From an uncultured bacterium (GTDB taxonomy: Bacteria; Verrucomicrobiota; Kiritimatiellia; CAIKKV01): a stretch of 7,993 nt of DNA. The notes under the pieces are model-generated. The model ran no database searches, was not told where the DNA came from, and worked only from the letters and a program-made list of their open reading frames with translations. Of this stretch, positions 1 to 5,410 are shown one piece after another. Position 1 is the first letter of the stretch; every line of letters begins with the position of its first letter. The position numbers and the translations under genes were made by a program. The stretch covers positions 1 through 7,993 of the forward strand of contig CAIKKV010000523.1 in NCBI GenBank assembly GCA_903828035.1, in the 5' to 3' direction.

Positions 1-95
1 CCGGTGCCGGCGCTGGCCTTGGTGACCGCAAGCCCGGTCGATGCGCCCAGCATCACGAACGTTGCCACAAGCATACCCGCTATGCGCTTTTTCAT
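1..95 (-). CDS. N-terminal fragment of an exported protein (signal peptide visible)
   Basis: Only the first 31 codons are inside the window; the rest lies beyond base 1. The ATG at 95-93 is preceded on the minus strand by GGGAG with a 6-base spacer, a good Shine-Dalgarno, which fixes the start. The visible peptide begins MKKRIAGMLVATFVMLGAST. It has a basic n-region (KKR), a hydrophobic stretch of about 14 residues, then a small-residue region with possible cleavage after GLA or ASA. This is a typical Sec signal peptide, so the product is probably periplasmic, outer-membrane or secreted. No lipobox cysteine is seen. The gene lies 43 bases downstream of the lacI-type gene on the same strand, with no obvious terminator between, so co-transcription is possible but not shown. 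The mature function cannot be read from this fragment. Confidence 0.72.
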   Translation of the reverse strand, partial: MKKRIAGMLVATFVMLGASTGLAVTKASAGT

Positions 96-138
96 CGTGC
101 TCTCCCGTTCTATCCTAACCTGCCCACACCGTTGCAAA

Positions 139-1173
139 TCAAATCCGCGCGCTCGCCCGCTCCCTTAAAACAACCGGAAGGATTTCCAGGCCCCGCCGCC
201 GGACGCCGCCGGCGATGCCGTTGGCCAGGACTTCCACCGCCGCCGCGCCCAGCCGGCCCGGCTGCACGTCCAGCGTGGTCAGGCCCGGGTGCAGATACTC
301 CCCGTTCTTCAGCCCGTTGATCCCGATCACGCTCACGTCGGCCGGAATCCGCACGCCGCATTCCCCCGCGGCGCGATACAGCCCGAGCATGGCGCCGTCG
401 GGCCCGATCACCGCCTGCGGCCGGCTGGAGCGATCGGAAAAGATCCGCAGGCCGGCTTCATAGCCGCTCTTGGGGTCATAGGCCGCCCCCCGGCAGAGCC
501 GCGGAGGCACGGGCAGCCCGCGATCCAGATAGACCTGCTCGCATGTTTTGGGGAACAAGCTCCAGAAGTTGTCGCTCAGCAGGGTCTTCGGATCGGACGC
601 CAGGAGCGCCACCTCCTTCAGCCCGGCGGCCAGAAGCCGGTCCATCACGAGGCGGAGGCCGCCCGCGTAATCGGGCATGATCGCATAGCCGCTGACATCC
701 GGATCGAACGCATCCAGCGTCACAGTGGGGATCAGGCCCGCGATGTGCCGCACCAGCGGGCAGGACATGCGGCTGATCACGCCATCCACCGAATACTCCG
801 CAATTTCCCGGGGAATACTTCCTTCCGGCGATGCCGGAATGACCTGGATGCCCAGTCCCCGCTCGCACAAGGCCGCTTCCACGGCCTCCAGGAGCTCGTA
901 TGCAAACGGGTCCCCGTTCATCACGCTTTTGCGGTGGGCCAGGTAGCCGATCGTGTGCGTCAGCGTTTTGCCGACATTCTGCCGGTAACCGCCGCGCAGA
1001 TTCCGGGCGGAATTGTTGGCCTGGTAATTCAGGGCCTGGGCGGCGGCCAGGATGCGCTCGCGCGTCGCGGTTTTCACCAGGGCGGGCCGGTTCAACGCCC
1101 GTGAAACCGTCGCCGCAGAAACGCCCGCTTCCCGGGCCACATCATCGATGCCAGCCGTTTCCGTACCGGTCAT
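139..1173 (-). CDS. LacI-family transcriptional regulator (sugar-responsive repressor)
   Basis: The 344-residue protein has LacI/GalR architecture and usual length. A helix-turn-helix spans about residues 9-28 (recognition segment GVSAATVSRALN), a hinge helix about 52-60 (SARNLR, with the minor-groove Leu at 59), and a periplasmic-binding-protein-like effector domain from about 74 to 340. Near the C-terminus are the family signatures GVRIPADVSVIGING and HPGLTTLD. By family knowledge it should bind a palindromic operator as a dimer and release it, or bind better, with a sugar or sugar phosphate. An in-frame ATG at 1191 would add MKSISF, but those codons are the palindrome at 1175-1192, so I prefer 1173. 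Neither start has a convincing Shine-Dalgarno. About six extra residues (around 61-70) separate hinge and core relative to typical members. The divergent position next to a sugar operon suggests local control plus autoregulation; the effector is unknown. Confidence 0.95.
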   Translation of the reverse strand: MTGTETAGIDDVAREAGVSAATVSRALNRPALVKTATRERILAAAQALNYQANNSARNLRGGYRQNVGKTLTHTIGYLAHRKSVMNGDPFAYELLEAVEAALCERGLGIQVIPASPEGSIPREIAEYSVDGVISRMSCPLVRHIAGLIPTVTLDAFDPDVSGYAIMPDYAGGLRLVMDRLLAAGLKEVALLASDPKTLLSDNFWSLFPKTCEQVYLDRGLPVPPRLCRGAAYDPKSGYEAGLRIFSDRSSRPQAVIGPDGAMLGLYRAAGECGVRIPADVSVIGINGLKNGEYLHPGLTTLDVQPGRLGAAAVEVLANGIAGGVRRRGLEILPVVLRERASARI

Positions 1174-1174
1174 A

Positions 1175-1192
1175 AATGAAATCGATTTCATT
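1175..1192. promoter_or_regulatory. Perfect 18-bp palindrome, probable LacI-family operator
   Basis: AATGAAATCGATTTCATT is identical to its own reverse complement and has the central CG typical of LacI/GalR-family operators (general form TGAAA-N-CG-N-TTTCA). It lies just upstream of the regulator's preferred start and about 80-98 bases upstream of the divergent operon's start codon. It would sit at or just after the likely transcription start of the regulator gene, a position suited to autorepression. The palindrome is seen directly; binding by the neighbouring regulator is inferred. Confidence 0.8.
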
Positions 1193-1202
1193 AACGTTTA
1201 CA
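1189..1202. promoter_or_regulatory. Second, imperfect CG-centred operator-like element
   Basis: The stretch CATTAACGTTTACA is centred on AACGTT and matches the GalR/CcpA-like form TGTAAACGTTTACA at 11 of 14 positions, with one good half-site (TTTACA). It overlaps the end of the perfect palindrome by four bases, with centres 12 bp apart (just over one helical turn). It may be a weaker second site for the same regulator, or chance A/T-rich promoter sequence. Confidence 0.35.
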
Positions 1203-1229
1203 ATGCACGGAATTCCCATGACTTGTCAA
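1200..1229 (-). promoter_or_regulatory. Candidate sigma70-type promoter of the LacI-family gene
   Basis: On the minus strand a perfect TTGACA (-35, at 1229-1224) is followed after 18 bases by CATTGT (-10-like, at 1205-1200). The -10 box matches TATAAT at only three of six positions, including the important second A and last T. Transcription would start near 1193, placing the palindromic operator in the first transcribed bases and leaving a leader of about 20 nt before the ATG at 1173. The divergent operon's own promoter on the plus strand could not be resolved: TTGTCA at 1223-1228 has no -10 at a proper distance. Confidence 0.45.
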
Positions 1230-1260
1230 GCCCCTTTCGGTTATTCTCTCCCTTCCTACG

Positions 1261-1266
1261 AAAGGA
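1261..1266 (+). promoter_or_regulatory. Shine-Dalgarno that decides the start of the uridylyltransferase
   Basis: AAAGGA lies six bases before the ATG at 1273. This favours that ATG (or the adjacent ATG at 1276) over the in-frame TTG at 1267, which would leave no spacer. Confidence 0.65.
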
Positions 1267-1272
1267 TTGCCC

Positions 1273-2655
1273 ATGATGACGCATGCCGAGGCGCTCGCGC
1301 TCTTGACCACCCACGGCCAGGAACACGTGCTGTCTTTCTGGAAGTCCCTTTCCGCCGCCGAGCAGGCCGACCTGCTGGCCCAGGTCGCCTCCCTCGACTT
1401 CCAGGCCATCCGCTCCATGCGCGACCTGCTCGAAGCGCGGAACACCGCCGCCCCCGCCGCCGAACCGCAGCCCGGAACCGCCCTCTCCCCGTCCGAAAGC
1501 GAACGCCGGACCGCCGCCGCCCAGGGCGCCGCCGCCCTCAAGGCCGGAAAGGTGGGCGTCATCCTCGTGGCCGGCGGCCAGGGCACCCGCCTGGGCTTCG
1601 AGGGCCCCAAGGGCACCTATTCCATCGGGCCGCTGTCGGGGCACTCCCTCTTCGAAATCCACGTCCGCAAAATCGCGGCCCTCGAGCGCCGCTTCGGCGG
1701 CTCCATTCCGCTCTATGTCATGACCAACCAGGCCAATGACGCCGCCACCCGCACCTTCTTCGCCGATCACGCCCACTTCGGCCTCCCCGCCCATCGCATC
1801 CAGTTCTTCAGCCAGGGCATGATGCCGGCCCTTTTCCCCGACGGCCGCCTCGTCCTGGAAGCCCCCGGCCGCCTCTTCATGGGGCCCGACGGCCACGGCG
1901 GCATCCTCCAGGCCCTGCAGCGCACCGGGATGCTGGACGACATGAAGCGCCGCGGCCTGGACACGCTCTTTTATTTCCAGGTGGATAATCCGCTCATCGA
2001 AATCGCCGACCCCGCCTTCGTCGGCCTGCACCGGGAAAAGCGAGCCCAATTCTCCCTCAAGGTCTGCGCCAAGCGGGATCCGGGCGAAGGCCTCGGCGTC
2101 ATCGCCCGCCACGGCGAAGCCGGCCTCCAGATCGTGGAATATACCGAGCTGACCGAGGCGCAGAAACAGGCGCGCGCCTCCACCGGGGAGCTGCTGTTCA
2201 AATACGGCAGCGTGGCCATCCATCTCTTCTCGCTGGAGTTCCTGATCGCCACGGCCCAGGCCGGCCTGCCCCTTCATATCGCCCACAAGAAGGTGCCCTA
2301 CTTCGATGGCGCCCAGAAAACGCCCGAAAAGCCAAACGCCTTCAAGTTCGAGAAGTTCATCTTCGATGCGCTGCCCTTGGCCGAGCGCACCCTCGCGCTG
2401 GTGTTCGACCGCACCGAGGAGTTTTCCCCCGTGAAAAACGCAACCGGTCCCGATTCTCCCGAAACGACCCGCCGCGACATGAGCCGGAAGTTCGCCCGGT
2501 GGCTGGACGCCTGCGGCGTCGCCGTGCCGCGCCTGCCTTCCGGCGATCCCTCCATCAAAATCGAAATCGACCCCCGCTACGCCTCCTGCCCCGAGGAGCT
2601 GCAGCGCCGGCTTCCAAAAAGTTTCGCTATCAAGGGCGATGTGTGGTTGAAATAA
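1273..2655 (+). CDS. UAP1-like UTP:sugar-1-phosphate uridylyltransferase (UDPGP family)
   Basis: The 460-residue protein should transfer UMP from UTP to a sugar 1-phosphate, giving a UDP-sugar and pyrophosphate in the cytoplasm. Its motifs match the eukaryote-type UDPGP/UAP family rather than bacterial GalU or GlmU. They are the nucleotide-binding loop VAGGQGTRLG (about 99-108) with PKG (112-114), MGPDGHGG (203-210), QVDNPL (236-241, with the metal-binding Asp region), VEYTEL (288-293), KYGSVAIHLFS (311-321), an NAFKFEKFIFD block near 355-365 and EEFSPVKNA (382-390). The last two closely resemble human UAP1. Residues 1-90 form the helical N-terminal extension seen in UAP proteins, with an Ala/Pro-rich linker near 58-70. 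The length is slightly below the roughly 500 of eukaryotic UAP1. GlcNAc-1-P, GalNAc-1-P and Glc-1-P are all possible substrates; UAP-like motifs favour an N-acetylhexosamine, but bacterial members are often annotated as acting on glucose-1-P. It is the first gene of the operon divergent from the LacI gene. Confidence 0.9.
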   Translation: MMTHAEALALLTTHGQEHVLSFWKSLSAAEQADLLAQVASLDFQAIRSMRDLLEARNTAAPAAEPQPGTALSPSESERRTAAAQGAAALKAGKVGVILVAGGQGTRLGFEGPKGTYSIGPLSGHSLFEIHVRKIAALERRFGGSIPLYVMTNQANDAATRTFFADHAHFGLPAHRIQFFSQGMMPALFPDGRLVLEAPGRLFMGPDGHGGILQALQRTGMLDDMKRRGLDTLFYFQVDNPLIEIADPAFVGLHREKRAQFSLKVCAKRDPGEGLGVIARHGEAGLQIVEYTELTEAQKQARASTGELLFKYGSVAIHLFSLEFLIATAQAGLPLHIAHKKVPYFDGAQKTPEKPNAFKFEKFIFDALPLAERTLALVFDRTEEFSPVKNATGPDSPETTRRDMSRKFARWLDACGVAVPRLPSGDPSIKIEIDPRYASCPEELQRRLPKSFAIKGDVWLK

Positions 2656-2703
2656 GGTTCAACGGTTCAGGGGTTCAACGGTTCAACGGTTCAACGGTTC
2701 AGG
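2656..2703 (+). repeat. Six tandem 8-bp repeats (GGTTCAAC / GGTTCAGG) between two operon genes
   Basis: Immediately after the TAA stop at 2653-2655 come six units in perfect 8-base register: GGTTCAAC, GGTTCAGG, three times GGTTCAAC, and GGTTCAGG. The array fills 48 of the 56 intergenic bases. The last unit runs into AGAAGAGA and the next start codon, so its final AGG forms part of the Shine-Dalgarno. The plus strand has no stop codon in any frame across the array; the minus strand has TGA in each unit, so in all frames. Only a 3-bp GUU/AAC self-pairing is available, so strong RNA structure is not expected. The array could be a copy-number-variable spacer, a protein or sRNA target, or a dispersed genomic repeat family. 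Confidence 0.93.
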
Positions 2704-2705
2704 AG
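2701..2705 (+). promoter_or_regulatory. Shine-Dalgarno formed by the last octamer repeat
   Basis: AGGAG is made from the end of the sixth repeat unit (AGG) plus the following AG, six bases before the ATG at 2712. It decides the start of the mutarotase-like gene against longer in-frame readings that would run back through the repeats into the upstream gene. Confidence 0.75.
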
Positions 2706-2711
2706 AAGAGA

Positions 2712-3806
2712 ATGAAAATCTCAAGCAAGCAGACATCCGGCCGGTCGATGTGGGAGCTGGATAACGGGGCCGTGGCCCTCGGCATCGCCAAGGGCGGCGG
2801 CCACCTGGCCACGCTGATGCTCGCGGTCCGGCCGATGGTCAATCCGTACTGGTCCCCCATATGGAAAAGCATCGAGCCCTGTACGTATAAAAAGAGCGAC
2901 TCCGCCAAGTACGCCGCCAAGCTGCTGGCCTCCATCCTGGGGCACAATCCCTGCCTGGGCCAGTTCGGCGATCCGTCGCCCGAGGAGGCCAAGGCCGGAC
3001 TGAGCGGCCATGGCGAAGCCCCGGTCGCCCGCTGGAAAATGCTCAAGAAACGGATCACCAAAAACAGCCTCTTCTTCTCCTGCGGCTGCGACCTGCCCAT
3101 CGCCCAGATGCGCTTCGTGCGCGAGTTCCGGATGTCGGCGGATGAGCCCATCATCCGGGTGCGCAGCCTGATCACCAGCCGCTCCCGCCGGGACCTGCCC
3201 TTCACCTTCTGCGAACACGCCACCTTCGGCCCGCCCTTCGTCGAGGCCGGCGTCACGCTCTTCGACATGCCGGCCACCCAGGCCCACACCTTCCCCGGCG
3301 CCTTCAGCGAGCGGATGCGGCTGAAGCCCGACGCCGCCTTCACCTGGCCAATGGCGCCCGGCGCCAGGGGCAAGACCGTGGACCTGCGCACGCTGACCCC
3401 GAACTCCAGCGACTTCTCCACGCAGCTGGTCGACCCGAAGCGCGCGGAAGGCTGGGTCAGCGCCGTCAACCCGAAGATCGGCCTGGCGGTCGTCTACCTG
3501 TGGAATCGCGCCGACTATCCCTGGGTGGGCAACTGGGAAGAGTACCAGGCCCGCACCTCGGCGCCCTGGAACGGAAAAAGCATCACCCGCGGCATGGAGT
3601 TTTCAAACACCCCGTTCCCCGAGGGCCTGCGCAAGGCCGTGGATCGCGGCGTCTTCCAGGGGGAGAAAACCTTCCGCTGGCTGCCCGCCCTCTCCACCGT
3701 GGAAACCACCTTCTCCCTCTGCGCCGTCCCCGTGGACAGCACCTGCAAGGGCGTCCGCGACGCCCGGACCACGGGCGGCGGCGGCATCGAAATCGAATGG
3801 CGTTAA
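2712..3806 (+). CDS. Galactose-mutarotase-fold protein (aldose 1-epimerase-like / DUF4432-like)
   Basis: The 364-residue protein reads as a beta-rich carbohydrate-binding enzyme of the galactose mutarotase-like superfamily. Clues are the opening MWELDNGAVALGIAKGGGHLATL (about 13-35), resembling the first strands of mutarotases; SGHGEAPVARW (98-108), resembling the substrate-site HG motif; FCEHATFGPPF (166-176), like the EH-x-x-FG motif of aldose-epimerase-like proteins; and GMEFSNTPFPEG (294-305) in the C-terminal half. His100 and His169 are candidate catalytic or binding residues. No signal peptide or membrane segment is seen, so it is likely cytoplasmic. Known relatives interconvert sugar anomers or are uncharacterised sugar binders. 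It lies between a UDP-sugar synthase and an aldolase, so a role on a sugar or sugar-phosphate intermediate is likely; the substrate is unknown. Superfamily is fairly secure, exact family less so. Confidence 0.75.
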   Translation: MKISSKQTSGRSMWELDNGAVALGIAKGGGHLATLMLAVRPMVNPYWSPIWKSIEPCTYKKSDSAKYAAKLLASILGHNPCLGQFGDPSPEEAKAGLSGHGEAPVARWKMLKKRITKNSLFFSCGCDLPIAQMRFVREFRMSADEPIIRVRSLITSRSRRDLPFTFCEHATFGPPFVEAGVTLFDMPATQAHTFPGAFSERMRLKPDAAFTWPMAPGARGKTVDLRTLTPNSSDFSTQLVDPKRAEGWVSAVNPKIGLAVVYLWNRADYPWVGNWEEYQARTSAPWNGKSITRGMEFSNTPFPEGLRKAVDRGVFQGEKTFRWLPALSTVETTFSLCAVPVDSTCKGVRDARTTGGGGIEIEWR

Positions 3807-3826
3807 TCAACCCAAAGGAACTCTCC

Positions 3827-4645
3827 ATGTCATCCGGAATCAACCTCCGCCTCGCTCGCCTCTTCAACGGCAAGAAAAACCTCGTGATCTCGGCCGTGGA
3901 CCATGTCACGGAATACGGCTACCAGCCCGGGCTTGAGAAAGTCGACAAGGCCCTGGCCAACTGCCGGACCGTGGACGCCATGCTCCTGCCGCGCGTCATG
4001 CTCGAGCGCAGCTGGAAGCACTTCGAGCAGCCCGGCTCGCCCGTGCCCGTCGTGCGCATCAACTGGTCGGCCTCCTTCTACTACCCCCTCTCCTACCGGG
4101 AGGGCGAAACCACCATCGCCACCACGGTGGAGGAAGCCGCCCGCGCCGGCGCCGGCGCCGTGATCTGCTCGCTCTTCCTCGAGGAAAGCAACGACCGCAA
4201 GCGCGAGACGCGCAACGTGGAGATTTTCGCGGAAGTCGTCCGGCAGAAGGAGAGGCTCGGCATCCCCCTCATCGGCGAGTGCTACGTGGTGGAGCACGCG
4301 GAGATCACCCCCGACCAGATGCACGAGAAGGTCCGCCGCATCTCCCGCATCATGGCCGAGCTGGGCGCCGACCTGATCAAGACGTTCTACACCGGCAAGC
4401 GGTTCAACGAGGTCATCGCCAACACGCCCGTCCCCGTCTTCACGATCGGGGCCGACAAGCTGAACAACGAGCTGGATGTGCTCAAGAAGGCGGCGGCCTC
4501 CGTCGGCGCCGGCGCCCGGGGCATCATCTTCGGCCGGAACATCTTCATGTCCAAGCATCCCGGCCGCCTAATCGAGGCCCTGAACGCCGTGATCAACGAC
4601 GGCCAGTCGCCCGAGAAGGCCGCCCGGTCTTTCCGCCTGTCCTGA
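3827..4645 (+). CDS. Class I (Schiff-base) aldolase of the DeoC/FbaB/LacD family
   Basis: The 272-residue protein fits a single TIM-barrel class I aldolase of the archaeal-type FbaB, LsrF and LacD group. ISAVDHVTEYG (21-31) carries the conserved early Asp (D25). GECYVVEH (150-157) lies on a central strand. ADLIKTFYTG (181-190) holds Lys185, which aligns with the Schiff-base lysine region of FbaB/LsrF. TIGADK (206-211) and GIIFGRNIF (232-240) look like the C-terminal phosphate-binding loops. It would cleave or form a C-C bond in a phosphorylated ketose in the cytoplasm; fructose-1,6-bisphosphate, tagatose-1,6-bisphosphate and sulfo- or deoxy-sugar phosphates are all handled in this family. AAAGGAA at 3814-3820 gives a good Shine-Dalgarno before the ATG. 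The gap from the upstream gene is 20 bases, strong evidence of co-transcription. Specificity is not assignable from sequence alone. Confidence 0.85.
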   Translation: MSSGINLRLARLFNGKKNLVISAVDHVTEYGYQPGLEKVDKALANCRTVDAMLLPRVMLERSWKHFEQPGSPVPVVRINWSASFYYPLSYREGETTIATTVEEAARAGAGAVICSLFLEESNDRKRETRNVEIFAEVVRQKERLGIPLIGECYVVEHAEITPDQMHEKVRRISRIMAELGADLIKTFYTGKRFNEVIANTPVPVFTIGADKLNNELDVLKKAAASVGAGARGIIFGRNIFMSKHPGRLIEALNAVINDGQSPEKAARSFRLS

Positions 4646-4687
4646 AACTGTTAACGCATCCCCGACAACCCTACACGGAGTTCCCTC

Positions 4688-5410
4688 ATGGCTAAGTTCG
4701 GTTACGACGACACCCCCCTCCTCCCCGGCGGACAGTGGCAGGTCCACGACGGCAGCCGCCCCCAGCCCCGCGTGGTCACGCCCGGCGCCCAAGCCGGCGG
4801 CGCGCCGGCCGACGCCCACTTCCTCTTCGACGGCAGCAGCCTCGCCGGCTGGGCCGGCCGCGAGGGCGACGCCCCCTGGAAGGTCGCGAACGGCTATATG
4901 GAAGTGGTGCCGAGATCGGGCAATATCTCGACCAAGGAACGCTTCGGCGACTGCCAGCTCCACCTGGAGTTCGCCTGCCCGGCCGAAGTCAAAGGCGAAA
5001 GCCAGGGGCGCGGCAACAGCGGCGTCTTCCTGATGGGCATCTACGAAATCCAGGTCCTGGACGGCTTCAACAACCCCACCTACGCCGACGGCATCACCGC
5101 CTCGGTCTACGGCGAATACCCGCCCCTCGTCAACGCCTGCCGCAAGCCCGGCGAGTGGCAGACCTACGACATCCTCTGGACCGCCCCGCGCTTCAGCGGC
5201 GTCGAGCTGATCGAGCCGGCCTTCCTGACGCTGATCCACAACGGCGTCGTGGTCCACAATCACGTGACGCTCATGGGCCCCACCGGCCACCGCGATGTCT
5301 ACCCCTACAAGGCGCACGCGCCCACGGGCCCGCTCATGCTGCAGGATCACGGCGACCTGGTCCGGTTCCGCAACATCTGGGTGCGCCCCCTCACGGGTTA
5401 CGACGCTTAG
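4688..5410 (+). CDS. 3-keto-disaccharide hydrolase domain protein (DUF1080), no signal peptide
   Basis: The 240-residue protein is one DUF1080 (3-keto-disaccharide hydrolase, PF06439-type) concanavalin-like jelly-roll. Recognisable parts are LFDGSSLAGW (46-55), WKVANGYMEV (64-73), a TKERFGDCQLHLEF strand (82-95), GRGNSGVFL (107-115), YEIQVLDGF (119-127), GEWQTYDI (155-162) and a closing LMLQDHGDLVRFRNIWVRPL (216-235). Characterised relatives act on 3-keto-glycosides made by Gfo/Idh-type or flavin oxidases; many are exported. This one starts MAKFGYDDTP, is hydrophilic and has no signal peptide or lipobox, so it is probably cytoplasmic. The ATG has GGAG seven bases upstream. It is the last gene of the operon, 42 bases after the aldolase gene. 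Its final 20 bases overlap the 3' end of the convergent SWIM gene. No partner 3-dehydrogenase is visible in the window. Family is secure; activity is inferred. Confidence 0.9.
   Translation: MAKFGYDDTPLLPGGQWQVHDGSRPQPRVVTPGAQAGGAPADAHFLFDGSSLAGWAGREGDAPWKVANGYMEVVPRSGNISTKERFGDCQLHLEFACPAEVKGESQGRGNSGVFLMGIYEIQVLDGFNNPTYADGITASVYGEYPPLVNACRKPGEWQTYDILWTAPRFSGVELIEPAFLTLIHNGVVVHNHVTLMGPTGHRDVYPYKAHAPTGPLMLQDHGDLVRFRNIWVRPLTGYDA

Noticed and set aside
289..1104. Plus-strand open frame (271 codons) opposite the LacI-family gene
   Set aside because: The translation has no recognisable domain and is fully antisense to a well-supported regulator; it is a composition artefact.
1223..1247. TTGTCA with TATTCT as a plus-strand promoter for the sugar operon
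   Set aside because: The spacing is only 13 bases, too short for a sigma70 promoter; the real plus-strand promoter was not resolved.
1198..2286. Long minus-strand open frame (362 codons) opposite the uridylyltransferase gene
   Set aside because: It is a mirror of a high-GC gene with strong third-position C/G bias, gives a Gly/Ala/Glu-rich low-complexity product with no family motif, and overlaps a gene with clear catalytic motifs.
2656..2703. Possible CRISPR array or tRNA T-arm (GGTTCAA)
   Set aside because: The units are contiguous 8-mers with no spacers, and no acceptor stem or anticodon arm surrounds them.
2499..2711. Extended N-terminus of the mutarotase-like gene reading back through the repeats
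   Set aside because: The extension overlaps the previous gene by over 150 bases and encodes a frame-shifted Arg/Pro-rich and repeat-derived peptide; the ATG at 2712 has a good Shine-Dalgarno.
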